A DNA stretch of 64,000 nt from Chryseobacterium sp. SSA4.19 (GCF_022601875.1 NZ_JAKVIP010000009.1:62001-126000); one strand, 5' to 3'; positions 26,764 to 36,000 are shown, counted from the stretch's first letter. Numbers and translations are program-made. The notes: generated by a model not told the origin, from the letters alone.

Positions 26764-27515
26764 TATTGATCATCACTATGCCGTGGATTGGCTTTATATA
26801 TTTGAAAGTTAAATACAAAAGAGGTATTTTTTAAAGAATACGTTGAAGAATAAGGGAAATGTGCATCCCTTGCAAAAGCAGCTCTGGATGGTACTATAAT
26901 TACTCCTTGTAAATTATAAGCATCTCCGTCGTTCATATTTTCAAACCCTTTAAAATATTTTAATCCCTCCTGAAGACCTTCAATTTCATAATAATTTCTT
27001 TCTTTACCTGCATCCTTCATTGTTTTATTTTTTACATAGTAAAACATAGGATCTGTAACAGGAGACCCATCACCATTGATTGTATTTATTAAACTTCCCA
27101 TTGAGGAAAAAGTAACATTTCCATCTGTACTGGTTGCCATATAAGCATTAGCTCTCATCATTGTTCTGATTTGCGTAGCATTATTTCCAGCAGATGAATT
27201 AGTCTCTAAAGTTACCCCTGTTGCAGGCTGTGCACCATTTCTTACGATATAGATTACACCTGAAGGAAGTTTTACCGGACTAAGTTCGGAAAGTTTTTTT
27301 TCATTATCATCCGCAGCATCCGTAGAGCTGAAGGCTTTTATATTTCCCTGGGCATCCAGATAGTTTTCATCCATATACTTCTGAATGGCCTGGTCATCAT
27401 ATGAATTTCTTACGGCGATATCATCAGGCTCCACAAAAGTTTCAACTTCATCATCCTTTTTACAAGCCGCGAAACATAGAGATCCTGCAAGGATATATAA
27501 AAATATTTTTTTCAT
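26763..27515 (-). CDS. FKBP-type prolyl-isomerase-like lipoprotein, probably surface-exposed
   Basis: 250-residue lipoprotein: signal peptide with lipobox CFAAC followed at once by KKDDE, which fits the Lys-acidic surface-export signal known for flavobacterial lipoproteins. The C-terminal half reads like an FKBP domain: EGLQEGLKYFKGFENMNDGD, then GVIIVPSRAAFA and the closing strand TSFVFNFQIYK. The middle contains a large low-complexity insertion (ANAYMATSTDGNVTFSSMG). Catalytic residues are not all recognisable, so isomerase activity is uncertain. It is divergent from the S4-protein gene. Confidence 0.7.
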   Translation of the reverse strand: MKKIFLYILAGSLCFAACKKDDEVETFVEPDDIAVRNSYDDQAIQKYMDENYLDAQGNIKAFSSTDAADDNEKKLSELSPVKLPSGVIYIVRNGAQPATGVTLETNSSAGNNATQIRTMMRANAYMATSTDGNVTFSSMGSLINTINGDGSPVTDPMFYYVKNKTMKDAGKERNYYEIEGLQEGLKYFKGFENMNDGDAYNLQGVIIVPSRAAFARDAHFPYSSTYSLKNTSFVFNFQIYKANPRHSDDQ

Positions 27516-27570
27516 TTCAAAAAACTTTAATTACTTTACAAATAATATAACGGCAAAAGTATAAAAAAAT

Positions 27571-28011
27571 ATGAGAATAGATAAATTTTTATGGAGTATT
27601 CGTTTTTATAAGACAAGAACCATTGCTACAGAAGAAATTAAAAAGAACAGAGTGGCTATCGGCGACTCTGTAGTAAAGTCTTCCAAAGAAGTAAAAGAAG
27701 GAGATGTCATAAAAATCCGAAAAAATCAGATTGATTACAAAATTAAAGTAATCCAGATCCCAAAAAGCAGGATGGGAGCTAAGCTTGTTCCGCTTCACAT
27801 TAAAGATGTTACTGATAAAGAGCAATATGAACTACTTAAAATGCGAAAGATGTCTCAGGATTATTACCGAAACCGGGGAGAAGGAAGGCCTACGAAAAAA
27901 GACAGAAGGGAAATGGATGATTATGTGGAGAATGATGTAGCATCAGACTTTACGGATTGGGATGACTTTTTCGGGGAAACTGCTGATGATTCTGATAAAA
28001 AAGAAGACTAA
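27571..28011 (+). CDS. S4-domain RNA-binding protein, Hsp15-like
   Basis: 146 residues. The S4 RNA-binding fold fills residues 1-60 (MRIDKFLWSIRFYKTRTIA, IKKNRVAIGDSVVKSSKEV, GDVIKIRK), as in Hsp15/HslR, which rescues stalled 50S subunits carrying peptidyl-tRNA. The tail is charged, with YRNRGEGRPTKKDRREMDDY and then a long acidic end. Role by family resemblance; the acidic tail is not part of the E. coli protein. It ends at a terminator shared with aroK. Confidence 0.85.
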   Translation: MRIDKFLWSIRFYKTRTIATEEIKKNRVAIGDSVVKSSKEVKEGDVIKIRKNQIDYKIKVIQIPKSRMGAKLVPLHIKDVTDKEQYELLKMRKMSQDYYRNRGEGRPTKKDRREMDDYVENDVASDFTDWDDFFGETADDSDKKED

Positions 28012-28024
28012 ATTAAATACAATG

Positions 28025-28048
28025 AAAAGCTCTAAAGATAGAGCTTTT
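28025..28048. terminator. Bidirectional terminator overlapping the aroK stop codon
   Basis: AAAAGCTCTA (28025-28034) pairs with TAGAGCTTTT (28039-28048). The aroK stop (28032-28034) lies inside the left arm. Confidence 0.75.
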
Positions 28049-28547
28049 CTACAATTTCATCTACTATATTTTCAGGCTTTCTGTTGTCTGTATTGATGCT
28101 AAATTGCGCTTTACCATAAAACGCATTTCTTTCAAAGAGGTGCTTCGCAATGAACTCAGGAAGATCTTCATCTGAAATACGTGCAATCAGTGGCCGTTTT
28201 TCCTTTTGTTTGGAAAGTCTTTCCGACAGAGTGCCCACAGAAGCTTTTAGGAAGATACTTTTTGAATTATTATTGATAATTTCCATATTGTTATAATACA
28301 CAGGTGTTCCGCCTCCCAGGCTTAAAACGATATCTTTTTCCGTGGCCAGGATTTCTTCCAGAGTTTCCCGTTCCAGCTTCCTGAAGTAGAGTTCTCCCTT
28401 TTTTTCAAATATTTCAGGAAGGGTTAATTTGTTTCTCTGAAATATCTCTTTATCGAGGTCAATAAATTTAAAATTGAGTTTTTCGCTTAATATTTTGGAA
28501 ATGTGAGTTTTGCCACTTCCCATGTATCCGACCAGTGAAATTATCAT
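28032..28547 (-). CDS. aroK: Shikimate kinase
   Basis: Phosphorylates shikimate at the 3-hydroxyl with ATP in aromatic amino-acid synthesis. 171 residues, the typical length. Seen: Walker A GYMGSGKTH, substrate-binding DLDKEI and FRKLERE, the GGG triplet of LSLGGGTPVYY, and the lid region RPLIARISDEDL. Converges with the S4-protein gene and diverges from the tRNA cluster. Confidence 0.95.
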   Translation of the reverse strand: MIISLVGYMGSGKTHISKILSEKLNFKFIDLDKEIFQRNKLTLPEIFEKKGELYFRKLERETLEEILATEKDIVLSLGGGTPVYYNNMEIINNNSKSIFLKASVGTLSERLSKQKEKRPLIARISDEDLPEFIAKHLFERNAFYGKAQFSINTDNRKPENIVDEIVEKLYL

Positions 28548-28577
28548 GAATTTTTTTTAAACAAATTTGCAAAAAAG

Positions 28578-28608
28578 TTTTGAGAAATAAAAAAAAGCTA
28601 TATCTTTG
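28578..28608 (+). promoter_or_regulatory. Promoter of the tRNA cluster
   Basis: TTTG (28578-28581), 19 bases, then TATCTTTG (28601-28608): both Bacteroidota elements are perfect and at standard spacing, about 50 bases before the first tRNA. Confidence 0.7.
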
Positions 28609-28661
28609 CACCACTTAAAACAAGGGACATTACTTAATGAAAACTTGATGATAAAGTGACC

Positions 28662-28734
28662 GACTCGGTAGCTCAGCTGGTAGAGCAATACACTTTTAAT
28701 GTATGGGTCCTGGGTTCGAATCCCAGCCGGGTCA
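28662..28734 (+). tRNA. tRNA-Lys (anticodon TTT), copy 1
   Basis: 73-nt cloverleaf. Acceptor arm GACTCGG/CCGGGTC with discriminator A; anticodon stem ATACA/TGTAT around the loop CTTTTAA; T arm CTGGG TTCGAAT CCCAG. No CCA is encoded. Identical in its 73 bases to copy 2. Confidence 0.97.
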
Positions 28735-28767
28735 CTAGCAAAAAATTACTGAATTTTGTAATTTATT

Positions 28768-28850
28768 GCCTGCGTGGTGAAATTGGTAGACACGCCATCT
28801 TGAGGGGGTGGTTTCCTAAGGATGTGCTGGTTCGAGTCCAGTCGCAGGCA
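28768..28850 (+). tRNA. tRNA-Leu (anticodon GAG)
   Basis: 83-nt class II tRNA with a long variable arm. Acceptor arm GCCTGCG/CGCAGGC, discriminator A; anticodon stem CCATC/GGTGG around TTGAGGG, giving GAG for CUC/CUU codons. Confidence 0.96.
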
Positions 28851-28897
28851 CTGCAAAAAAAAATGATTAAAATGAATTTTCATTTTTAATTGTGGCC

Positions 28898-28970
28898 GAC
28901 TCGGTAGCTCAGCTGGTAGAGCAATACACTTTTAATGTATGGGTCCTGGGTTCGAATCCCAGCCGGGTCA
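28898..28970 (+). tRNA. tRNA-Lys (anticodon TTT), copy 2
   Basis: Exact repeat of the first tRNA-Lys, 163 bases after its end, with a similar GTGGCC leader. The three tRNAs probably form one transcript ending at 29058. Confidence 0.97.
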
Positions 28971-29024
28971 CAAGTTTACTGAAAAGTAAATTTTTTTCAT
29001 ATTAATATTTTGTGATTTGGTGTT

Positions 29025-29058
29025 TCAAAGGCTTCCTACAGGAGGCCTTTGATTTTTT
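29025..29058 (+). terminator. Terminator of the tRNA transcript
   Basis: TCAAAGGCTTCC pairs with GGAGGCCTTTGA (one bulge), followed by TTTTTT. Confidence 0.82.
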
Positions 29059-29143
29059 AATATATATATATCATTTAAATCAACAAGCGTTACTTAAAAA
29101 AGTAACGCCCATGATGTTTAAAATTTTCTTAGAAGATGTATGT

Positions 29144-29992
29144 TTAATCCAAATGCATATTGTCAATCAACCTTACTCCATCTACAACTACCACAATAAA
29201 TGCTCTGAAGTTCCTGTCTTTGTAAAAAAAGTCCGTTTCTTTTAAAGTTTTTTCGTCCGCAATTAAAAAATATTCAAGCTGCATCCCTCTTTGATGATCA
29301 AAAATATCCTGAACTCTTTCTTTGATTTCAGAGATGGTTATGATTCGGAACCAGTCATTTACCTTGTTTAATGTTTCGTAAATTATTTTAGAGGCTTCTC
29401 TTCTGTCCTCATGGAGCCTTTGGTTTCTTGAACTTAGTGCCAGGCCGTTTTCTGCTCTAAAAATAGAAACACCTTTAATTTTAACCGGGATCTTCTTTTT
29501 TTCAACCATTTTCTTAATGATGGCTAATTGTTGAAAGTCTTTCTCACCGAAATATGCATTGTCGGGCTTTACCTGTTTGAAAAGCTCCTCCACTACTGTT
29601 CCTACGCCATCAAAATGGCCCGGTCTTGATTTTCCTTCCATTTCATTCTCCAGCCCGCCAAAATCATAATGCAGACTCTCTGTTTTTTCAGGATAAATGT
29701 CAGTAATTTCCGGTATGTATACTGCGTCCACAAGACCTGATTTTTCAAGAATCAAAATGTCCCTGTTGATGTCTCTTGGGTATTTTTCAAGGTCTTCGGG
29801 ATTGTTGAACTGTGTCGGATTAACAAAAATTGATGAAACTACAAGATCGTTCTCTTTTCTGGCCTCTTCATATAGGGATAAATGTCCCTGATGAAGCGCA
29901 CCCATCGTAGGAGCAAAGCCTATCCTTTTGCCCATTTCTTTCTGTCTCTCAATGAAATCCTGAAGAACCTTCTTATTTTTTAGAACTTCCAT
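29144..29992 (-). CDS. panC: Pantothenate synthetase
   Basis: Joins pantoate and beta-alanine with ATP to make pantothenate for coenzyme A. 282 residues. The nucleotidyltransferase motifs are present: HxGH as GALHQGHLSL (about residues 30-39), NPTQFNNPEDLEKYPR, FGEKDFQQLAIIKKMV, and the KMSK-like SSRNQRL. Divergent from the half-length glycogen-synthase-like gene, an arrangement common in Bacteroidota. Confidence 0.95.
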   Translation of the reverse strand: MEVLKNKKVLQDFIERQKEMGKRIGFAPTMGALHQGHLSLYEEARKENDLVVSSIFVNPTQFNNPEDLEKYPRDINRDILILEKSGLVDAVYIPEITDIYPEKTESLHYDFGGLENEMEGKSRPGHFDGVGTVVEELFKQVKPDNAYFGEKDFQQLAIIKKMVEKKKIPVKIKGVSIFRAENGLALSSRNQRLHEDRREASKIIYETLNKVNDWFRIITISEIKERVQDIFDHQRGMQLEYFLIADEKTLKETDFFYKDRNFRAFIVVVVDGVRLIDNMHLD

Positions 29993-30117
29993 AGTTTATT
30001 TTAATATTAATTCAAAAATAACTAAAAATATCATATAATATCGAGTTGTTTTAATAATTGTAACACGCGAATTATCGTAAAAAAATGTTAATTAAAATAA
30101 TGTTGAATGTTTTTTCG

Positions 30118-30125
30118 TAATTTTG
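30118..30125 (+). promoter_or_regulatory. -7 box for the glycogen-synthase-like gene
   Basis: TAATTTTG, a full TAnnTTTG match 39 bases before the start; a clear -33 box at normal spacing is not seen. Confidence 0.4.
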
Positions 30126-30164
30126 CACATTAAAGCATTTTTACAAAAAATTAGATAGAAGTTT

Positions 30165-30935
30165 ATGCCGAATCAAAAAATACTGTACATTACTACAGAG
30201 ATGTATCCATATCAAGAAGATACCAATATGGCTGCAGTGGTAAACAAAATGGCACTTAAGATGCACAACGAAGGCAATGATGTAAGAGTTTTTATGCCAA
30301 GATTTGGACAGATAAGTGAAAGGAAATTCCAGCTGCATGAGGTGATCCGCCTTTCAGGAATGAATATTATTATTAATGATCTGGATCAGCCTCTTATTAT
30401 TAAAGTAGCCTCTCTTCCAGGAGAAAGGCTTCAGGTATACTTTATAGACAATGAAGAGTACTTCAAAAGAAAGCAGTATTATTTTGACGATGAAGGCAGA
30501 CCTTTTGATGATAATGATGAAAGGGCCATTTTCTTTGCAAGAGGCGTTATAGAGACTATTAAGAAACTGAACTGGGTTCCTGATGTTATCCACTTAAACG
30601 GTTGGATGGCCTCTTTTGTGCCAATTTATCTAAAGACCTATTACGAATCCGACACTTATTTCAAGGATGCTAAAATTGTACTTTCATTATATAATGAGAA
30701 AGATGCAGCTTTAGATCAGAATATTGCCGCAAAACTTAAGTTTGATAATATTTCAGATTTAAAGGCATTGGATAATCCGAGTGTGAAAACTTTTGTGGCA
30801 GACAGCATGAATTATGTGGATGTTGTGGTAAAGGGTGATGAGTTTCTGGATGAAGATTTAGATAAGGCCTTTAATGAAACCGCTACTGTAAAGTCGGAAT
30901 ATCTTGATATCAATTCAATCAATCAACTTTATTAA
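30165..30935 (+). CDS. Half-length glycogen/starch-synthase-like protein (GT5 N-terminal domain only)
   Basis: 256 residues matching only the N-terminal Rossmann-like half of GT5 glycogen synthase: KILYITTEMYPYQED in place of the usual KVGGLGDV region, DVRVFMPRFGQI, the Tyr-Phe-Asp-rich middle (RLQVYFIDNEEYFKRKQYYF) and WVPDVIHLNGWMASFVPIYL. The C-terminal nucleotide-sugar half is missing and the frame ends cleanly, so this is a stand-alone domain, not a fresh break. The KxGGL motif that binds ADP-glucose is altered to QEDTNMAAV. Catalysis is unlikely; a regulatory or structural role is inferred. The next gene starts 18 bases after its stop. Confidence 0.85.
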   Translation: MPNQKILYITTEMYPYQEDTNMAAVVNKMALKMHNEGNDVRVFMPRFGQISERKFQLHEVIRLSGMNIIINDLDQPLIIKVASLPGERLQVYFIDNEEYFKRKQYYFDDEGRPFDDNDERAIFFARGVIETIKKLNWVPDVIHLNGWMASFVPIYLKTYYESDTYFKDAKIVLSLYNEKDAALDQNIAAKLKFDNISDLKALDNPSVKTFVADSMNYVDVVVKGDEFLDEDLDKAFNETATVKSEYLDINSINQLY

Positions 30936-30953
30936 AAAACACCTATATTTTTA

Positions 30954-32531
30954 ATGATTCATACTATTAAGAAGGCAGTCACCATATTTTCTCTGGTGAT
31001 TTTTGGAAGTGCATTGCTTCATAATTGCGAGCCGGATGCCGATACGCTTGGAGAACAGCTGTTTTTAGACGGAGCAGCGCAGGGTAAGGAAATGCCTTTC
31101 GATCTCATTGCTTTTAATATCAATAATAATGACAGTATCAGGAGTGATGCTGCTAAATTGGGGTTAGCTTCCTTAGGAGCTTTTGATGAAGCACAGTTCG
31201 GAATGCAGAAAGCATCATATCTGACACAGTTAAGATTATCTACTTATAATCCTGACTTCGGAGAAAATGCCGTTGTGGATTCTGTAGTTTTGGTAATGAA
31301 GCCGACATATGCTTCTGATTCGGTTAAAACCACTACGGTAGATGATAATTATACCTATAAAACCACTGCTGATGAAACAGTAAATGCTAAAAAGGTAGTT
31401 AATACTTATCCTGTGTTAAAATTCGGTAAAGCTAAAAGAACATTTAATATCCAGATAAACGAAGTTACTGAGTTTTTAAAGTCACCTTCAGATACCGTAA
31501 AATCTAACCAGACTTTTGCTTTTGATAATTCAAAGGTTTTGGGTTCAAAAGAGTTTAAAGGTGATATTAGCTCAGTAGCGATTACAAAAGATAGTGACGG
31601 GAGCGCTTTATTTACTGCTTCTACACCGGGAATCAGAATTCAGTTAGACAAAACATTTTTTCAAAATAAGATTATCGCTAAGAAAGGACAGCCTGAACTT
31701 CAGGATGCTTCCAATTTCATCAGGCATATTAAAGGAATTAGAATTTCTGTAGTAGAAGATGATGGATACCTGTTTCAATTTTCACCAAATGATCTGGAGC
31801 TGATTATGTATTATAAAAACGGAACAGGAACCACAAAAACTCCTGCAACCTATTCTTTTGCCTTAGGTTCTGCCAATACACACATTGGTCAGTACCAATA
31901 TAACAGAGGAGAGGCACCTGTAAAGAATGCTGGCTACAACAGTACTACAGGTGATGCAAAGCTCTATGCTCAGGGTATGGGTGGCCCTTCTATTGGAATT
32001 AAACTTAGACAGCAGACTATTGATTCACTGAAGCAGATGTATGCAAATGATAAAGCAGCGATCATCAGTGCCAAAATAAGAATTTATACGGATGCTTCAT
32101 GGAATAACAGCAATTATGCGAAACCAACAGCATTTACTTTGCTACGCAAATATGTAGATACTAATACTCCTCCTACTCCCATCAAGATAAAAACTAATTT
32201 TACCAATGACTTATTAAAGCTGGCAGGAGTTACAGGGTATACTCTCTTTAAGGCGTACGATCTGGATAAGAATCCTGCATATTACGAGTTTTCTGTAACA
32301 CAGTCCATTAAAGAGCTTGTTGAGCCAGGAAGTAAAGCGACAGATGATAAGACTGAAACAAAATACTTTAAAATAGACCTAGGTTCTTTTCAAAGCAATA
32401 CTGCAGGGACAGGTTTAGCAGGATATAAATTTACCACTACTCCTTATAATACGAGCAGAGCGGTATTTGTAGGAACAAATGCCAGTAATGCAAACAGAGT
32501 AAAATTAAGAGTTACTTACGGGACAAAATAA
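30954..32531 (+). CDS. DUF4270 lipoprotein
   Basis: 525-residue exported lipoprotein with signal peptide and a lipobox-like GSALLHNC followed by EPDAD. The chain is beta-rich with few Cys, and reads as the DUF4270 family found in Bacteroidota: GEQLFLDGAAQGKEMPFDLI near the N-terminus, a central SALFTASTPGIRIQLDKTFF, and the C-terminal ANRVKLRVTYGTK strand. Function unknown. It lies between the GT5-like gene and glmS, 33 bases before the latter, and is probably in one operon with both. Confidence 0.8.
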   Translation: MIHTIKKAVTIFSLVIFGSALLHNCEPDADTLGEQLFLDGAAQGKEMPFDLIAFNINNNDSIRSDAAKLGLASLGAFDEAQFGMQKASYLTQLRLSTYNPDFGENAVVDSVVLVMKPTYASDSVKTTTVDDNYTYKTTADETVNAKKVVNTYPVLKFGKAKRTFNIQINEVTEFLKSPSDTVKSNQTFAFDNSKVLGSKEFKGDISSVAITKDSDGSALFTASTPGIRIQLDKTFFQNKIIAKKGQPELQDASNFIRHIKGIRISVVEDDGYLFQFSPNDLELIMYYKNGTGTTKTPATYSFALGSANTHIGQYQYNRGEAPVKNAGYNSTTGDAKLYAQGMGGPSIGIKLRQQTIDSLKQMYANDKAAIISAKIRIYTDASWNNSNYAKPTAFTLLRKYVDTNTPPTPIKIKTNFTNDLLKLAGVTGYTLFKAYDLDKNPAYYEFSVTQSIKELVEPGSKATDDKTETKYFKIDLGSFQSNTAGTGLAGYKFTTTPYNTSRAVFVGTNASNANRVKLRVTYGTK

Positions 32532-32564
32532 TATTTAAAACACACTTAAACACTTGATATAATT

Positions 32565-34418
32565 ATGTGCGGAATCGTTGGATATACAGGTTTTCAGGAT
32601 GCCTATGATATAGTAATTAACGGTCTTAGAAGGCTGGAATACAGAGGATACGACAGTGCCGGAATCGTTCTGGAAGATGGTGAAAACAATTTAAAAGTTG
32701 AAAAAACTAAAGGAAAGGTAGATGACCTGGTAGGTATTTCCGAAAACTTAAAAGGTACTGCCCATATTGGAATGGGGCATACCCGTTGGGCTACTCACGG
32801 AGTACCGAGTGACAGGAATTCTCATCCGCATTTATCTAACAATGATAAGATAGCACTTGTTCATAACGGGATCATTGAAAATTATGATACGATTAAAACA
32901 ATGCTTACTGAAAAAGGATTTACCTTCAAATCTGAAACTGATACTGAGGTTCTGGTTAATCTTATCCAGTATTTTATGGATTTGAATATTGAAATGGACT
33001 TTCCTACAGCGGTAAGATATGCGCTTAACGAGGTGTATGGTGCTTATGCGATTACTGTAATGCACAAGGACCATCCGGGAATATTAGTCGTTGCAAGATT
33101 AGGTTCTCCTCTAGCGATCGGAATAGGTGAAAAAGAATATTTTATTGCGTCTGATGCTTCACCTTTTGTAGAATTTACCAAAGAAGCTATTTATCTGGAA
33201 GAAGGCCATATGGCTACCATTTCATTGGAGAATGGAGTGGATATCAGAACAATCAGCGAAAATTCAAAAATAGTTCCTGAAATACAAAAACTTAAGTTGA
33301 GTCTTGAGCAAATTGAAAAAGGAGGATACGAACATTTTATGTTGAAAGAAGTTTTTGAACAGCCAAAATCTATCCATGATACGATGAGAGGAAGGCTGCT
33401 TGTGGATGAAGGTGTGATTAAAATGGCAGGAATCTGGGATTATATTGAAAAGTTCAAGAATGCGAACAGGATTATTATCATTGCCTGCGGTACGTCATGG
33501 CATGCCGGTCTGATAGGAGAATATCTGATTGAGGAATATGCAAGAATTCCGGTTGAAGTGGAATATGCTTCAGAATTCAGATATAGAAACCCGATTATTA
33601 CAGACAAAGATGTTGTTATTGCTATTTCTCAATCCGGGGAAACTGCAGATACCATGGCCGCATTAAAACTGGCTAAAGAAAAAGGAGCGTTTATCTATGG
33701 AATTTGTAACGTAGTGGATTCTTCTATTGCAAGAATTACAGATGCCGGTTCATATACACATGCCGGTCCTGAAATTGGGGTGGCTTCTACAAAAGCCTTT
33801 ACTGCACAGCTTACTATTCTTACTTTAATTGCATTTAAATTAGGGAAGCATAACGGAAATCTCGGAAATGCTGATTTTATGAGCTTAATTGCCGAGCTTG
33901 ACGCTATTCCTAAAAAAATTGAAGAGGTTTTAAGCTCTACTCATGATTTAGTTAAAGAGATAGCTAAAGACTTTATCCATACTACCAATTTCCTTTATTT
34001 GGGGAGAGGATATAACTATCCGGCCGCTCTTGAAGGTGCCTTGAAACTAAAAGAAATCTCCTATATTCATGCTGAAGGATATCCTGCTGCAGAAATGAAG
34101 CATGGGCCTATTGCTTTAATTGACGAAAATATGCCGATTGTTATCATCGCTCCAAAGAAAGGACATTATGATAAGATTGTAAGCAATGTCCAAGAAATTA
34201 AAGCCAGAAAGGGGAAAGTTATTGCTGTTGTTAACAAAGGGGATACCCAGGTTAGCGATATGGCCGATTATATTATTGAGATTCCGGAAACGTCAGAATG
34301 TTTTTCACCGATTGTAGCATCAGTACCTTTACAGCTCCTGGCTTACTATATTGCTGTATACAGAGGAGCCAACGTAGATCAGCCGAGAAACCTTGCAAAA
34401 TCTGTAACGGTAGAATAA
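32565..34418 (+). CDS. glmS: Glutamine-fructose-6-phosphate aminotransferase
   Basis: Makes glucosamine-6-phosphate from fructose-6-phosphate and glutamine, the first step to UDP-GlcNAc and the cell wall. 617 residues. The class II glutaminase domain starts with the nucleophile Cys2 (MCGIVGYTG), followed by GYDSAGI and HTRWATHG; two SIS sugar-isomerase domains follow (IIIACGTSWHAG, AISQSGETADTMAA, YPAAEMKHGPIALI) and the end motif DQPRNLAKSVTVE. Full length. It lies 109 bases before gldK, a neighbourhood shared by many flavobacteria. Confidence 0.97.
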   Translation: MCGIVGYTGFQDAYDIVINGLRRLEYRGYDSAGIVLEDGENNLKVEKTKGKVDDLVGISENLKGTAHIGMGHTRWATHGVPSDRNSHPHLSNNDKIALVHNGIIENYDTIKTMLTEKGFTFKSETDTEVLVNLIQYFMDLNIEMDFPTAVRYALNEVYGAYAITVMHKDHPGILVVARLGSPLAIGIGEKEYFIASDASPFVEFTKEAIYLEEGHMATISLENGVDIRTISENSKIVPEIQKLKLSLEQIEKGGYEHFMLKEVFEQPKSIHDTMRGRLLVDEGVIKMAGIWDYIEKFKNANRIIIIACGTSWHAGLIGEYLIEEYARIPVEVEYASEFRYRNPIITDKDVVIAISQSGETADTMAALKLAKEKGAFIYGICNVVDSSIARITDAGSYTHAGPEIGVASTKAFTAQLTILTLIAFKLGKHNGNLGNADFMSLIAELDAIPKKIEEVLSSTHDLVKEIAKDFIHTTNFLYLGRGYNYPAALEGALKLKEISYIHAEGYPAAEMKHGPIALIDENMPIVIIAPKKGHYDKIVSNVQEIKARKGKVIAVVNKGDTQVSDMADYIIEIPETSECFSPIVASVPLQLLAYYIAVYRGANVDQPRNLAKSVTVE

Positions 34419-34526
34419 AAATTATCTGCAAATAAAATAAATTTAGATTTCTTCCGTTATTTCAAAAAAAATCTTAAAAGTTTCTTAAAAAAATTATATA
34501 TTTACGGCTTAATTATAAAAATTAAC

Positions 34527-35945
34527 ATGAAAAGGATATTTCTTTTATTATTGTCTGCGTCGGTAGCATCGGTATCTTGTTCAGGTGGGGGAGCCTCTTC
34601 GGTAGGTAAACCGGGAACAAAAGGAGAATTGATACCTAGAGAAAAAACAAAATCATTTGTTGCAGAAAGACCATATGGAATGGTAGCCATTCCTGCCGGA
34701 TCATTTGTAGCGGGATTAACTGATCAGGATTTTACCAACAGTCCTGAGAAAGCTCAAGCAAAAACAGTTACTGTTTCCTCTTTCTTCATGGATGAAGCAG
34801 AAACTACGAATGCAGAATACAGGGTATTTATCAATTATGTAAGAGATTCTATTGCCAGAACTTTACTTGCTGAAGCTGCCGGAGAAGGTGGAGAAGGTAA
34901 AGGAAGAGGGACAAGCATCGGAGATTACGCATACCTTGCCCAAAAAGAAGAAAACTTAACACCTTATCAGGAATATCTTGAAGCACAGGGCGGCGGAGAT
35001 GAAACAACCTTCGATCCTACAAAGAAAATTGACTGGAAAGTTCCATTGCATTGGAATACCTCTAAATATCCGGATGTAGAATATGCAGAAGTTTTAGAAT
35101 CAATGTATTTACCGGCTTCTTCAAGAGTAAGTAATGAAAGAATCCTTGATGTTAGCAAGCTTAAATATACATACCGTTGGGGGGATATGGATGTGGCTCT
35201 TGCTGAAAATGAAAGAGGCGTAAACTATCTTAGAAGCGAAAGTATCGCCATCTATCCGGATACTACGGTTTGGGTTAAAGATTTCCACTTTGCATACAAC
35301 GAGCCATTATTTGAACAGTATTTCTGGCATAAAGCATACAAAGACTATCCTGTAGTGGGAGTAACCTGGGATCAGGCGAGGGCGTACTGTAACTTCAGAT
35401 CTAAATTAAAATCTGATTATAACGAAAGCTTAAAAAGAAGAAAACAAAGACCATTGCAATTCAGACTTCCTACAGAAATCGAATGGGAATATGCTGCAAG
35501 AGGAGGAATGGAAAATGCTACGTATCCTTGGGGAGGACCTTATTTAATGGATGACAGAGGTTGTTATCTTGCAAACTTCAAGCCGAAAAGAGGGAACTAT
35601 ATGGAAGATGACAAAAAAGGGACTTATACATATACGGCTCCGGTAAAGAAATTTAAGAAAAACGGATTTGGATTATTTGATATGGCCGGTAATGTTTCTG
35701 AGTGGACAGAATCTGCATACAACAATTCTTCATATGGTTTTTCATCTACTCTGAACCCTTCTACCAAAGACAAAGCTGACGACAAAAGATCTGTAAGAGG
35801 AGGATCTTGGAAAGATGTGGGCTATATGTTAATGACCGGTGCTAGAGATTGGGAAAGAAAAGATTCAGCGAGAAGTTATATCGGATTCAGAACCGTACAA
35901 GACATTCCTGAAGCAGCTGTTAAACCAAGAAGAGTTAACAGATAA
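34527..35945 (+). CDS. gldK: Gliding motility lipoprotein GldK, T9SS ring subunit
   Basis: Outer-membrane lipoprotein that forms, with GldN, the periplasmic ring of the T9SS (PorK in Porphyromonas). 472 residues, lipobox SVSC followed by SGGG. A formylglycine-generating-enzyme-like (FGE-sulfatase) domain covers about residues 50-460: MVAIPAGSFVAG, FFMDEAETTNAEYRVFI, YPVVGVTWDQARAYCNF, FRLPTEIEWEYAARGG, NVSEWTES and SVRGGSWKD. The fold is used for structure; the catalytic role of FGE is not expected. First gene of the gldKLMN operon, 55 bases before gldL. Confidence 0.95.
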   Translation: MKRIFLLLLSASVASVSCSGGGASSVGKPGTKGELIPREKTKSFVAERPYGMVAIPAGSFVAGLTDQDFTNSPEKAQAKTVTVSSFFMDEAETTNAEYRVFINYVRDSIARTLLAEAAGEGGEGKGRGTSIGDYAYLAQKEENLTPYQEYLEAQGGGDETTFDPTKKIDWKVPLHWNTSKYPDVEYAEVLESMYLPASSRVSNERILDVSKLKYTYRWGDMDVALAENERGVNYLRSESIAIYPDTTVWVKDFHFAYNEPLFEQYFWHKAYKDYPVVGVTWDQARAYCNFRSKLKSDYNESLKRRKQRPLQFRLPTEIEWEYAARGGMENATYPWGGPYLMDDRGCYLANFKPKRGNYMEDDKKGTYTYTAPVKKFKKNGFGLFDMAGNVSEWTESAYNNSSYGFSSTLNPSTKDKADDKRSVRGGSWKDVGYMLMTGARDWERKDSARSYIGFRTVQDIPEAAVKPRRVNR

Positions 35946-36000
35946 TTCAATCGTACACTTTCAATACAATTTAATTTAACACTAAAAAAAACTAACTTAT

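Noticed and set aside
28656..28889. A 77-residue frame starting with an SVAQLVEQ-like stretch
   Set aside because: It is the translation of the tRNA-Lys and tRNA-Leu genes, a common false gene.
28600..29000. tRNA cluster as an integration site for a mobile island
   Set aside because: No integrase, no attachment-site repeats and no change in gene content next to it.
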